A stretch of DNA of 64,000 bases from Carboxylicivirga linearis (GTDB taxonomy: Bacteria > Bacteroidota > Bacteroidia > Bacteroidales > Marinilabiliaceae): positions 1-64,000 of the forward strand of contig NZ_JAGUCO010000007.1 of the NCBI RefSeq assembly GCF_018271995.1. The letters are read 5' to 3'. Below the pieces are notes generated by a model. It was given only the letters and a program-made list of their open reading frames with translations, did not search any database and had not been told where the DNA came from. How positions within the stretch are numbered: the stretch's first letter is position 1; every line of letters begins with the position of its first letter. Below, in pieces: positions 25,902 to 34,945 of this stretch. The position numbers and the translations under genes are program-made.

Positions 25902-27071
25902 CTAAAAGGCTTTATTGTTCTCTGAGGTGCGACTAAAGAAATGTTTAGAGTCGCCCCATTCGCTATAGCCAACTTCTCTATCGGCCATTTCAACCCTAAT
26001 ATTAAGGCAATTTGAACAATCTTCAGCTCCTTCGTCAGTGCAAGGTTTATTTTCGTATAAGGTATAGTCTTTACGGTGGATGGTTGGTGTTATATTGGGC
26101 ATTATAACATTAGCGCCGTATTTCAGTGCTTTTTCTCTGCCCATAGGATCAATAGCTTGCAATGCAGTTGCAGCGGCAATATTAATGTCGGGCATTAATA
26201 AGCGTAAGCTTGCGATCATATTTATAGTAACATCAAATCTTCGTTGAAGCGACCAAAGTTTATCTTTATGTTGATATAATGGTGTTTCGGTATGCTCTAT
26301 AAACGGTCCCATGCCAATCATATCAATATCTATATCTTGAAAAAAGAGCAAATCGTCAGCCAGTTCTTCATAGGTTTGAAAGGGTAATCCTATCATAACC
26401 CCTGTTCCTGTTTGATAACCCACTTTTTGCAATGATTTCAAACAGTTTATTCTATTCTGAAAATTGTGATTCGTATCTTTGGGATGGATTTTATAATACA
26501 ATTCTTCATTAGAAGTTTCAATTCGTAAGAGATATCTATGTGCGCCTGCTTCAAACCAGGCCTGATATGTTTCTTCTGTTTGTTCTCCCAATGAAATGGT
26601 TATGCCCAATTTACCATCTGTAATATCTTTTATTTTCTTTAATAAATTGGTTATGCGCTTGATGAAAATAGGGTCGTTTCGTTCTCCGGACTGAAGAACA
26701 ATTGATCCATAATTATTAGTGTAAGCAAATTTTGCTGCCTTTAAAATTTCATCATCATCAATGTCATATCTGTCTGATGATTGATTGCTCTTCCGGATAC
26801 CACAATAAAGGCAATCTTTAGTACAGTAATTAGAGAATTCCACTAATCCTCTGAAAAAAACTTTTTTTCCAAGTGTCTGTACATAGTTTTCGCCTATCTT
26901 TTTTAAGAAATAATCCCTTTCATCACCTTTTAGTGAAATCAGGTATGTCAAGTCATCCTTAGTGAGTGTGTTTTTTTGAATAATATGGGTTGTTTTTCCA
27001 AACACTATAATTTCTTTTTTAGAAAGGGTAAAAATAAGAAAAAAAGAATATTTGTCAGTTTTAAAGTTCAA
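25902..27071 (-). CDS. hydE: HydE-type radical SAM protein ([FeFe]-hydrogenase maturase)
   Basis: About 367-389 residues. The radical SAM cluster motif is CTKDCLYCGIR (CxxxCxxC). HydE-like stretches follow: SIVLQSGE, TISLGEQTEETYQAW, MIGLPFQTYEELADDLLFF, IGMGPFIEHTETPL and VIMPNITPTIHRKDYTLY. Near the end PCTDEGAEDCSNC has the C-x7-C-x2-C spacing of the second cluster in Thermotoga HydE. HydE acts in building the diiron subcluster of [FeFe]-hydrogenase. No hydF, hydG or hydrogenase is in the window. The first ~22 residues are unlike the family; GTG at 27005 is a better start than ATG 27071. Confidence 0.85.
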   Translation of the reverse strand: MNFKTDKYSFFLIFTLSKKEIIVFGKTTHIIQKNTLTKDDLTYLISLKGDERDYFLKKIGENYVQTLGKKVFFRGLVEFSNYCTKDCLYCGIRKSNQSSDRYDIDDDEILKAAKFAYTNNYGSIVLQSGERNDPIFIKRITNLLKKIKDITDGKLGITISLGEQTEETYQAWFEAGAHRYLLRIETSNEELYYKIHPKDTNHNFQNRINCLKSLQKVGYQTGTGVMIGLPFQTYEELADDLLFFQDIDIDMIGMGPFIEHTETPLYQHKDKLWSLQRRFDVTINMIASLRLLMPDINIAAATALQAIDPMGREKALKYGANVIMPNITPTIHRKDYTLYENKPCTDEGAEDCSNCLNIRVEMADREVGYSEWGDSKHFFSRTSENNKAF

Positions 27072-27246
27072 TCATTCGTTTATTTTTATGTCGTTACAAA
27101 TTAATAGTCCATTTTAAATAATGGATGTTACAATTGAGTTTAATAATTTGTAAATTAATAAAATGGATGTTGTTATAATTTGAAATAGTAATAGCGTCTG
27201 TTTGTATAGATAAAGAGATTGCTTATCAATCAAAAGGTTAACTGAG

Positions 27247-29307
27247 ATGGTAAATACACAACTTATCAATCCTAAAAGTATAGTTGTTGTTGGAGGATCA
27301 GACAACATTCAAAAGCCGGGCGGAAAAATATTGAAGAACATTCTGGATGGTGGATATCAGGGCAATTTGTATGTAACAAACTTAAAGAGTGAATCGGTTC
27401 AAGGAATCAAGACGTTTGCTGATGTTACTGATTTGCCCGAAGGAATTGATATGGCTGTTATTGCTGTTGCTGCCCAGTTTTGTCCTAAAACAGTAGACGT
27501 GCTGGCGAAACAAAAAGGCACAAAGGCATTTATTATTATCTCAGCAGGATTTAGTGAAGAGAATGAACAAGGGGCTGATTATGAGCAACAGATTGTAAAA
27601 ACGATTAATGAAGTAAACGGTTGCTTGATAGGTCCCAATTGCATTGGGGTACTAACCACGCACCATAATAGTGTTTTTACTACTCCTATTCCACCTTTAG
27701 AAAAAGAGGGTGCTGATTTTATCTCCGGATCTGGAGCCACAGCCGTTTTTATAATGGAAGCGGGTGTGTCAAAAGGACTGAAGTTTAATAGTGTTTATTC
27801 TGTTGGCAATAGCGCCCAAATGGGTGTGGAAGAGGTGTTAGAGTACCTTGATGAAACTTTTGATCCAAACGAAAGTTCCCGAATAAAATTATTATATCTC
27901 GAAAGTATAAATAAACCGGCAAAACTATTGAAGCATGCCAGTTCGTTAATTCGAAAAGGCTGTAAAATTGCAGCTGTTAAGGCTGGAACTTCAGAGGCTG
28001 GAAGTAGAGCTGCCTCCAGTCATACCGGTGCTTTGGCAAGTAGTGATGTAGCTGTGGATGCCTTATTTCGTAAAGCCGGAATTGTTCGCTGCTATGGCCG
28101 GGAGGAGTTGGCTGATGTAGCCGCTGTTTTTATGGCTAAAGAATTGAAAGGAGAGAATATAGCTGTGATAACCCATGCTGGTGGGCCAGCAGTAATGTTA
28201 ACTGATATATTATCGGAGGGAGGATTGAAGGTGCCTTCGATTGATGGAGCAAAGGCTGAAGAGCTATTAAATAAGTTATTTTCGGGTTCAAGTGTTTCCA
28301 ATCCGATTGATTTTTTGGCGACAGGTACGGCCGAGCATTTAGGCTTTATTATTGATGCCTGCGAAAATGATTTTGACCATATAGATGGAATGGCAGTAAT
28401 TTTTGGTAGTCCTGGGCTATTTCCTATAAATGAAGTGTATGCTGTGCTGGATGAAAAAATGCGAACATGCAAAAAGCCCATTTACCCCGTGCTTCCTTCA
28501 GTTGTAAATGCTAAAGGTGCTATTGATGAATTTCTGGCAAAGGGTAATTTTGGATTTTCTGATGAGGTGAACTTTGGAAAAGCGATCAGTAAAGTTTATC
28601 AAACGCCAATTCCGCAACCAATAATCAAGGATGAACAGAATGTAGATGTTAAGAGAATAAGAAATATAATTGATCAGCAAAGTGATGGGTATGTTGCACC
28701 TGATGTGGTTCAATCATTATTGGATGCCGCTAATATTCCAAGAGTGAAAGAATTTGTAAGTAACCAATTGGAGGAATTGCTGGAATTGGTAAAAATAGTG
28801 GGTTACCCTGTTGTGATGAAGGTGGTAGGTCCGGTTCATAAGTCTGATGTTGGTGGTGTTGTTTTGAATGTAGAGTCGGATGAGCAAATGACTGATGAAT
28901 TTCATCGGTTAATGAAAATAGAAGATGCTGAAGCGGTGATGATTCAACCCATGTTAAGTGGCCTTGAATTGTTTGTGGGAGCTAAGTTTGAACCTGGCTT
29001 CGGGCATGTTATTTTATGTGGTTTAGGGGGGATTTTTGTTGAGGTACTTCAAGATGTTAGTTCTGGATTAGCTCCTTTATCTCAATCTGAAGCATTAACT
29101 ATGATTAGGAATCTGAAAGGCTACAAACTACTTCAGGGAGTTAGGGGAAAAGAAGGTGTAGATGAACACGTATTGGCTGATGTTGTTGAGCGAGTTTCTC
29201 GTTTACTGGAGTGCTCACCTGAAATAAAGGAGATGGATATCAACCCACTGTTGGGTAAAGGAAAAAAGATTGTTGCAGTAGATGCTCGAATCAGAATTGA
29301 AAAATGA
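27247..29307 (+). CDS. ADP-forming acetyl/acyl-CoA synthetase, fused alpha-beta
   Basis: 686 residues with the domain order of single-chain ADP-forming acyl-CoA synthetases. A CoA-binding Rossmann domain (about 1-130, VVVGGSDNIQKPGGKILKNI), succinyl-CoA ligase-like domains (about 145-430) with the phospho-accepting histidine H259 in SSHTGALASS, and a C-terminal ATP-grasp domain (about 470-686; VMKVVGPVHKSDVGGVVLNV). It turns acyl-CoA, ADP and phosphate into the free acid, CoA and ATP. Placed before a flavodoxin, an aminotransferase and vorDBAC, it probably harvests ATP from acyl-CoAs made from amino acids (inference). Confidence 0.9.
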   Translation: MVNTQLINPKSIVVVGGSDNIQKPGGKILKNILDGGYQGNLYVTNLKSESVQGIKTFADVTDLPEGIDMAVIAVAAQFCPKTVDVLAKQKGTKAFIIISAGFSEENEQGADYEQQIVKTINEVNGCLIGPNCIGVLTTHHNSVFTTPIPPLEKEGADFISGSGATAVFIMEAGVSKGLKFNSVYSVGNSAQMGVEEVLEYLDETFDPNESSRIKLLYLESINKPAKLLKHASSLIRKGCKIAAVKAGTSEAGSRAASSHTGALASSDVAVDALFRKAGIVRCYGREELADVAAVFMAKELKGENIAVITHAGGPAVMLTDILSEGGLKVPSIDGAKAEELLNKLFSGSSVSNPIDFLATGTAEHLGFIIDACENDFDHIDGMAVIFGSPGLFPINEVYAVLDEKMRTCKKPIYPVLPSVVNAKGAIDEFLAKGNFGFSDEVNFGKAISKVYQTPIPQPIIKDEQNVDVKRIRNIIDQQSDGYVAPDVVQSLLDAANIPRVKEFVSNQLEELLELVKIVGYPVVMKVVGPVHKSDVGGVVLNVESDEQMTDEFHRLMKIEDAEAVMIQPMLSGLELFVGAKFEPGFGHVILCGLGGIFVEVLQDVSSGLAPLSQSEALTMIRNLKGYKLLQGVRGKEGVDEHVLADVVERVSRLLECSPEIKEMDINPLLGKGKKIVAVDARIRIEK

Positions 29308-29477
29308 TAATTTTGGATTAGTCTTGAATCATATATTTTTAGATTAGTCTATTGAATTAGATCCGGTGAGTGATTGGCAATTAGAGTATTCGGGTCAAAT
29401 GTGATCTAGGTTTTGAGTTGCATATCTCACATAAAAAAAGCATATTTGAATTAACAGAATTAGTAAATACGCAAACT

Positions 29478-30002
29478 ATGTCTCAAATTGGAATCTTTTA
29501 TGGTCCGCAATTAGGAAGTGTTGAAAAAGTAGCAAATTTAATAGCGGAACGTCTTGGAAAAGATCGTGTTGAACTTATTCCGGTAAAAAATTGTGAAGGC
29601 TCAGAAATCAATAAATATGATAATGTAATATTAGGTGCTTCAACCATTGGTAAAACCAATTGGGATTCAGAATATAAAGATACAGATTGGGATGTTTTTG
29701 CTACCAAACTGAAGGATGCCAGTTGGGAAGGAAAAAAAGTAGCTATTTTTAGTTTGGGGGATCATATTCAATATCCAGAACATTTTGTTGACGCAATAGG
29801 ATGGATCTATGAGAGATTAGAAGAATTGCATGCGCATGTGGTTGGTTTCTGTCCTGCTGAGGAATATGTCTTTACAGAGTCGGAAGGTGTGCGTGAAGGT
29901 ATGTTTTTAGGTCTTCCTGTTGATGAAGATAGTGAACCTGAAAACACAGAGGAAAGAGTAAATAATTGGGTGAATCGACTCATTAACGAGTTCGGATTCT
30001 AA
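29478..30002 (+). CDS. Flavodoxin-like protein with atypical phosphate loop
   Basis: 174 residues. The fold and length match long-chain flavodoxins: QIGIFYGPQLGSVEKVANLIAERLG at the start, DNVILGASTIGKTNWDSEY, WEGKKVAIFSLGDHIQYPEHFVDAIGWIYE and the typical end FCPAEEYVFTESEGVREGMFLGLPVDED. It should carry FMN and move electrons at low potential. The FMN phosphate loop reads YGPQLGSVEKVA where most flavodoxins have TGNTE-type loops. The start ATG 29478 removes 20 N-terminal residues that do not fit the family. Candidate partner for the 2-oxoacid oxidoreductase downstream. Confidence 0.85.
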   Translation: MSQIGIFYGPQLGSVEKVANLIAERLGKDRVELIPVKNCEGSEINKYDNVILGASTIGKTNWDSEYKDTDWDVFATKLKDASWEGKKVAIFSLGDHIQYPEHFVDAIGWIYERLEELHAHVVGFCPAEEYVFTESEGVREGMFLGLPVDEDSEPENTEERVNNWVNRLINEFGF

Positions 30003-30073
30003 CATATAGCAGAGAGGGTGGTGTTTTAGTACCACTTTTTTTGTGCCATAAACCCGAACTTTATCGGGTGAAT

Positions 30074-31411
30074 ATGTCAAACAACAAAGCAATGCAGCAA
30101 CATTTGAGTACACCCATATCCATTGAGCTGGTTGATAAAATATTGGAAAAATATCAGCTGGAAGATCTAAATCAGGCAACCATTCGAGAGATTGTTTCTG
30201 TAGTAAATGATATTGAGGAAGAGTCGGGTGAAAAATACATCCGAATGGAAATGGGAGTACCGGGATTAAAGCCTTCAACTATTGGCACAAATGCTGAAAT
30301 TAATGCTTTGCAAAGAGGCGTCGCATCTAAATATCCAATGCTTGAGGGAATTAAAGAATTAAAGCAGGCGGCCAGCAGCTTTGTAAAAGCATTTATGAAT
30401 CTGGATATATCACCCGAGGGATGTGTACCAACGGTTGGTTCAATGCAGGCCTCGTATGCCAATTTTTTAGTTACAGGACAGTTATATCCTGAAAAAGATA
30501 CAGTTTTATTTATCGACCCGGGGTTTCCTGTACAAAAGCAGCAGTTAGATGTGTTGGGATATAAATATGAATCTTTTGATGTATATGATTTTCGTGGAGA
30601 GGCATTGCGTGAAAAGCTGGAATCGTATTTTTCAACTGGTAGAATAGCATCAGTTATATATTCCAATCCAAATAATCCAACGTGGATTTGTTTTACTGAT
30701 AGTGAGTTACGTATTATTGGTGAATTAGCCACTAAATATGATGTGGTAATTATCGAAGATCTCGCTTACTTTGCAATGGATTTTCGAAAAGATTTATCTT
30801 GTCCTTTCGAAGAGCCGTATCAGGCAAGCGTAGGAAGATATACTGATCACTATGTTTTGTTAATATCCAGTTCTAAAGCATTTAGTTATGCGGGGCAACG
30901 AACTGGTTTAATGTGTGTTTCTGATAAGCTGTTTCATCGCAAATACGACCATTTGCAGAAACGATTTGGGTTGCCAAAATACGGACAGGTGTTGGTGTCT
31001 CGTGTTTTGTATAGTTTATCATCAGGCACATCTCATTCAGCACAGTATGCCTTGGCAGCAATGCTAAAAGCAGCTTCCGATGGAAAATTTAAGTTTCTTG
31101 ACGAAGTAAAAGAGTATGGCATTCGAGGAGGCTGGATGAAAGAATTATTTTTATCGAATGGATTTGAGTTGATATATGATAGAGATATGAATGAGCCTTT
31201 GGCAGATGGCTTTTATTTTACAGTAAGATATGGCAATATGAGTGGTGGTGAATTGTTGAAAGAATTACTGTATTATGGGATAAGTGCCATTACCTTAGGT
31301 AAAACCGGCAGTAAGCAGCAAGGTTTACGAGCCTGTGTTTCACAAACCGGCAAAGAACGCTTTGCCGAATTAAAAGAGAGATTAGAGTTGTTCAGAAATA
31401 ATCATACATAA
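30074..31411 (+). CDS. PLP-dependent aminotransferase, class I/II
   Basis: 445 residues, fold type I. K268 in SSSKAFSYAGQRTGL is the Schiff-base lysine; YSNPNNPTW and IIEDLAYFAMDF (Asp that holds the pyridine nitrogen) are the other cofactor motifs. It transfers the amino group from an amino acid to 2-oxoglutarate, giving a 2-oxoacid. Its position immediately before vorDBAC suggests branched-chain or aromatic substrates for oxidative decarboxylation (inference). ATG 30074 is chosen over an upstream start at 30041 because the extra residues lack family character. A longer N-terminal region than in aspartate aminotransferase is present. Confidence 0.85.
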   Translation: MSNNKAMQQHLSTPISIELVDKILEKYQLEDLNQATIREIVSVVNDIEEESGEKYIRMEMGVPGLKPSTIGTNAEINALQRGVASKYPMLEGIKELKQAASSFVKAFMNLDISPEGCVPTVGSMQASYANFLVTGQLYPEKDTVLFIDPGFPVQKQQLDVLGYKYESFDVYDFRGEALREKLESYFSTGRIASVIYSNPNNPTWICFTDSELRIIGELATKYDVVIIEDLAYFAMDFRKDLSCPFEEPYQASVGRYTDHYVLLISSSKAFSYAGQRTGLMCVSDKLFHRKYDHLQKRFGLPKYGQVLVSRVLYSLSSGTSHSAQYALAAMLKAASDGKFKFLDEVKEYGIRGGWMKELFLSNGFELIYDRDMNEPLADGFYFTVRYGNMSGGELLKELLYYGISAITLGKTGSKQQGLRACVSQTGKERFAELKERLELFRNNHT

Positions 31412-31452
31412 ACGGCAAAGTGTGTGACGAATTGTAAGTTGTCTTTATGTGT

Positions 31453-31513
31453 TTAAAAACAAGTGTATAGTGATACTAATCATGTTGTTTTTAAGAAGTG
31501 ATGTGTAAATTTG
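31453..31513 (+). promoter_or_regulatory. Promoter and possible operator of the vor operon
   Basis: TTG (31485-31487), an 18-base spacer and TAAATTTG (31506-31513) form a Bacteroidota-type promoter 25 bp before vorD. TTAAAAACAA (31453-31462) is a perfect 10-bp inverted repeat of TTGTTTTTAA (31485-31494), and the right arm covers the -33 element. A regulator bound there would block or control transcription. Confidence 0.5.
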
Positions 31514-31538
31514 AAGTTAAATTAAAGACTCAAAAATT

Positions 31539-31775
31539 ATGGCAAAAGCAAAAGGTGCAATTGTAGTCGATACAGCAGCCTGTAAAGGTTGCGGAGTGTG
31601 TGTAACTGCTTGCCCTACAAAAGTAATTGAATTGGCTGCCGAGGTAAATGGCAAAGGGTATCATTATGCCTACATGGCCAACCCTGAGTCGTGTATCGGC
31701 TGTTCCAATTGCGGGATTGTTTGTCCTGATACATGTATTACCGTTTATCGCGCTAAGGCAGTTGCCACTGCTTAA
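31539..31775 (+). CDS. vorD: 2-oxoacid:ferredoxin oxidoreductase, ferredoxin-like subunit
   Basis: 78 residues with two [4Fe-4S] motifs: CKGCGVCVTACP (residues about 14-25) and CIGCSNCGIVCPD (about 52-64). It is the electron-transfer (delta) subunit passing electrons from the thiamine-diphosphate site to an external acceptor. First gene of a four-gene operon in the order D-B-A-C. The name follows the VorB-like second gene; korD is an equally valid label if the substrate is 2-oxoglutarate. Confidence 0.88.
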   Translation: MAKAKGAIVVDTAACKGCGVCVTACPTKVIELAAEVNGKGYHYAYMANPESCIGCSNCGIVCPDTCITVYRAKAVATA

Positions 31776-31808
31776 ATGTAAAACTGAATAAAGGAAATTT
31801 AGTCACAC

Positions 31809-32888
31809 ATGAGAGAATTAAAATTAATGAAAGGTAATGAGGCAATAGCAGAAGCTGCTATCCGCTGTGGCGTTGATGGGTATTTCGGATATCCAATTAC
31901 ACCGCAGTCGGAGGTTATGGAAACCCTCATGGACCGTGCGCCTTGGGATTCAACCGGAATGGTTGTATTGCAGGCCGAAAGTGAAATAGCTTCAATTAAT
32001 ATGGTATATGGTGGTGCCGGTTGCGGTAAGCGCGTTATGACATCATCATCCAGTCCGGGTATCAGTTTGATGCAGGAGGGATTAACTTATCTGGCAGGTG
32101 CAGAACTGCCTTGTGTTGTAGTAAATGTTGTTAGGGGAGGACCCGGTTTAGGAACAATTCAACCAGCTCAATCAGATTACTTTCAGTCTGTTAAAGGTGG
32201 TGGGCATGGTGATTATAAATTAATTACTTTGGCTCCGGCATCAGTGCAGGAAATGGCCGATTTTGTTGAGTTAGCTTTTGATTTGGCTTTTAAATATCGT
32301 AATCCGGCTATGATATTATCTGATGGGGTAATTGGCCAGATGATGGAAAAAGTGGAGTTGGGTGAGTTCAAGCCTCGCTGGACCAATGAATATATAGAAA
32401 AGAATTATCCTTGGGTGACCATGGGTAAAAATGGAAGAGAACGAAACATTATCACATCAGTTCAGCTGGAACCAAGTGTTCAGGAGGCATTCAATCATAA
32501 GCTTCAGAATAAATATCGCGAATGCGAGGAAAATGAGGTTCGTTATGAAGAATATATGTGTGATGACGCTGAGTATTTGTTTGTAGCCTATGGCTCAAGT
32601 GCCCGTATCTGCCAAAAATCAGTGGAGATAGCGCGAGAGAAAGGGATCAAAGTTGGGTTATTACGACCGATTACTTTATGGCCATTCCCAACAAAACAGA
32701 TAGCACATTATGCCGACAAAGTAAAGGGTATGTTATCAGTTGAGATGAGTGCCGGTCAGATGGTGGAAGATGTTCGTCTGTCGGTATGTGGAAAAGTGCC
32801 GGTTGATCATTTTGGTCGATTTGGAGGAGCCGTTCACTCACCAGGTGAAGTGGTTGAGGCATTGGAAAATAAACTCATAAAAGCGTAA
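31809..32888 (+). CDS. vorB: 2-oxoacid:acceptor oxidoreductase alpha subunit (VorB-like)
   Basis: 359 residues. The start ELKLMKGNEAIAEAAIRCGVDG then YFGYPITPQSEVMETL is characteristic of VorB/KorA-type subunits. The pyrimidine-binding domain covers about 1-200 and the transketolase C-terminal-like domain about 245-350 (LFVAYGSSARI...GLLRPITLWPFP). The complex converts 2-oxoacids and CoA to acyl-CoA and CO2 while reducing ferredoxin or flavodoxin. Substrate choice (3-methyl-2-oxobutanoate or 2-oxoglutarate) cannot be settled from sequence; the neighbouring aminotransferase and acyl-CoA synthetase favour amino-acid-derived acids. Confidence 0.9.
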   Translation: MRELKLMKGNEAIAEAAIRCGVDGYFGYPITPQSEVMETLMDRAPWDSTGMVVLQAESEIASINMVYGGAGCGKRVMTSSSSPGISLMQEGLTYLAGAELPCVVVNVVRGGPGLGTIQPAQSDYFQSVKGGGHGDYKLITLAPASVQEMADFVELAFDLAFKYRNPAMILSDGVIGQMMEKVELGEFKPRWTNEYIEKNYPWVTMGKNGRERNIITSVQLEPSVQEAFNHKLQNKYRECEENEVRYEEYMCDDAEYLFVAYGSSARICQKSVEIAREKGIKVGLLRPITLWPFPTKQIAHYADKVKGMLSVEMSAGQMVEDVRLSVCGKVPVDHFGRFGGAVHSPGEVVEALENKLIKA

Positions 32889-32891
32889 GAC

Positions 32892-33656
32892 ATGTCAGAG
32901 ACAAATTCTATAATATCTCCCGAAAATATTGTATATAAAAAATCACCTGTACTTTTAGATAATACAATGCATTATTGCCCGGGCTGTAGTCATGGTACGG
33001 TACATAAATTAATTGCAGAAGTGATTGAAGAAATGGGAGTGCAGGATATTACTATTGGAGTAGCTCCGGTTGGATGTTCTGTATTAGCCTACAATTATAT
33101 TGATGTTGACTGGCAGGAAGCTGCTCACGGAAGAGCGCCTGCTTTAGCAACTGGTATTAAGCGTCTTTTGCCAGAAAAGGTTGTGTTTTCTTATCAGGGA
33201 GACGGAGACTTGGCGGCAATTGGTACGGCCGAAACTATTCATGCATGTAACCGTGGTGAGAACATTGTTATGGTGTTTATCAACAATGGTATTTACGGTA
33301 TGACAGGTGGGCAAATGGCTCCAACAACCTTGCCCGGTATGAAAGCGGCAACTTGCCCTCAGGGACGCGATGTAAGTCATGATGGTATGCCTATTAAAAT
33401 TTCTGATTTGCTGGCTCAATTGCCAGGAACATGTTATGTTACTCGTCAGGCAGTTCATACACCGGCTAATGTGCGTAAAACCAAAAAGGCTTTACGTAAA
33501 GCATTTGAAAATCAGTTAGCCAACAAAGGTACGTCGCTGGTTGAAGTTGTGGCAACATGTAATTCCGGTTGGAAAATGAATCCTGTTCAATCTAACGAAT
33601 GGATGGAAGAAAATATGTTTCCAATGTATCCTTTAGGCGATTTAAAAGACGAGTAG
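32892..33656 (+). CDS. vorA: 2-oxoacid:acceptor oxidoreductase beta subunit (thiamine diphosphate)
   Basis: 254 residues. HYCPGCSHGTVHKLIAE is the beta-subunit start. The thiamine-diphosphate motif is GDGDLAAIGTAETIHACNRGENIVMVFINNGIYGMTGGQ, with GDGD and the closing N. Cysteines (CPGC, APVGC) occur where some relatives bind a cluster. It holds the catalytic cofactor together with VorB. It starts 3 bp after the vorB stop, so translation is coupled. Confidence 0.92.
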   Translation: MSETNSIISPENIVYKKSPVLLDNTMHYCPGCSHGTVHKLIAEVIEEMGVQDITIGVAPVGCSVLAYNYIDVDWQEAAHGRAPALATGIKRLLPEKVVFSYQGDGDLAAIGTAETIHACNRGENIVMVFINNGIYGMTGGQMAPTTLPGMKAATCPQGRDVSHDGMPIKISDLLAQLPGTCYVTRQAVHTPANVRKTKKALRKAFENQLANKGTSLVEVVATCNSGWKMNPVQSNEWMEENMFPMYPLGDLKDE

Positions 33657-33680
33657 TCATCTTGATTAAAAATTAGAAAA

Positions 33681-34223
33681 ATGAAAGAAGAAATAATCAT
33701 AGCCGGTTTTGGCGGTCAGGGTGTACTTTCAATGGGAAAAATTCTAGCTTATTCAGGCGTAATGCAAGGTCAGGAAGTTAGCTGGATGCCATCCTATGGT
33801 CCTGAAATGCGCGGAGGAACTGCTAATGTTACTGTAATACTCAGTGATGAGCGCATTAGTTCGCCCATCCTTCATGAATTTGATACTGCTATTATTTTAA
33901 ATCAGCAGTCGATGGATAAATTCGAGAATGATATTAAGCCAGGGGGAACATTAATTTATGATGGAAATGGAATAACACGTCATCCGGAACGTACCGATAT
34001 AAAAATATATAGGGTGGATGCTACCGAAGAAGCAGCCCGAATGCATTCTGTTAAAACATTTAACATGATTGTGTTGGGTGGATTTTTGAAAGTAAAACCT
34101 GTTGTTGAAATGGAAAATGTAATTGCAGGTTTGAAGAAGTCCTTGCCTGAGCGTCACCATCATCTTATTCCAATGAATGAGAAAGCGATTGATCGTGGAA
34201 CTGAAATTATAAAAGAAGTTTAG
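33681..34223 (+). CDS. vorC: 2-oxoacid:acceptor oxidoreductase gamma subunit
   Basis: 180 residues. IIIAGFGGQGVLSMGKILAYSG and WMPSYGPEMRGGTANVTVILSD are the signatures of the gamma (CoA-site) domain of pyruvate/2-oxoacid oxidoreductases. Last gene of the operon, 24 bp after the beta subunit. Confidence 0.92.
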   Translation: MKEEIIIAGFGGQGVLSMGKILAYSGVMQGQEVSWMPSYGPEMRGGTANVTVILSDERISSPILHEFDTAIILNQQSMDKFENDIKPGGTLIYDGNGITRHPERTDIKIYRVDATEEAARMHSVKTFNMIVLGGFLKVKPVVEMENVIAGLKKSLPERHHHLIPMNEKAIDRGTEIIKEV

Positions 34224-34310
34224 TTTCGATGGTGAGGTGATATCAGTTAACTAATGCCTTAGGGCATAAAATCCAATGGTCGATACGACCAGCATTATGA
34301 AAATCCGAAG

Positions 34311-34339
34311 AAAGCGCAACCTTCAGCAAGTTGCGCTTT
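34311..34339. terminator. Terminator of the vor operon
   Basis: AAAGCGCAAC (34311-34320) pairs perfectly with GTTGCGCTTT (34330-34339), followed by T-rich DNA. It reaches into the last codons of the minus-strand gene ending at 34323. A second small palindrome TGGTCG-ATA-CGACCA is at 34277-34291. Confidence 0.75.
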
Positions 34340-34769
34340 TCTTATGTGCTTTGGTTTGTTTTATGTTGTAATATAATCCGGCAATTAATAATATACCTCC
34401 TAATAGAGCCAGGTAATAGGGTGCCTTACCAGGTGTGTTGATACGAACCAGTAAAGAAGCATAAAGTGAACTGATAGTTACAACAATTCCTGAAACAAAA
34501 ATAATGATAACAGCCAATGTGTTTCGAGTTTTGTTAACCTGTATTTGAAGCAAAGAAATGGTAATTCCAACAGCCAGATATGCCCCGCCAAGAGCCTTCA
34601 TTAAAGCTAAAATTAGTTTCTGAAATTCCATAGGAACCTCCTCCCAAGGTAACGAAACTGCTTGCCTGTGATAGGGCATATATTGAGGATTAAAGAGATA
34701 AATTATTCCTAACACCATTAGAATAACAGAAGCTAAAAGATTGAAGGTACATGCTAGAGTCTTGTTCAT
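34323..34769 (-). CDS. Small four-helix membrane protein of unknown function
   Basis: 148 residues with four hydrophobic segments (about 8-27, 52-75, 85-107 and 117-134), a short polar loop with PWEEVP after the first, and a basic tail. Not recognised. It stands alone, convergent to vorC and divergent from the low-complexity secreted protein gene. The start is the first in-frame ATG, directly before the first helix. Confidence 0.6.
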   Translation of the reverse strand: MNKTLACTFNLLASVILMVLGIIYLFNPQYMPYHRQAVSLPWEEVPMEFQKLILALMKALGGAYLAVGITISLLQIQVNKTRNTLAVIIIFVSGIVVTISSLYASLLVRINTPGKAPYYLALLGGILLIAGLYYNIKQTKAHKKSATC

Positions 34770-34945
34770 AATTATGTAATGTACAAATTAATAACATAGG
34801 AGTAAAGCATATGCATGTGTTAAAAAAGTCTATTATTGATGATTAAACATTAACTTAGTAAAACTACCGTGCTAATTTTAAATTTAGGCACAGCAATTGC
34901 AATTACATAGATAGATATTGCATGTCTTACTTAAAAACCATTGTT

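Noticed and set aside
29315-29357. Two near-identical copies of GATTAGTCT...TTGAAT before the flavodoxin gene
   Set aside because: A short direct repeat in AT-rich DNA with no promoter or structure attached; too weak to call a site.
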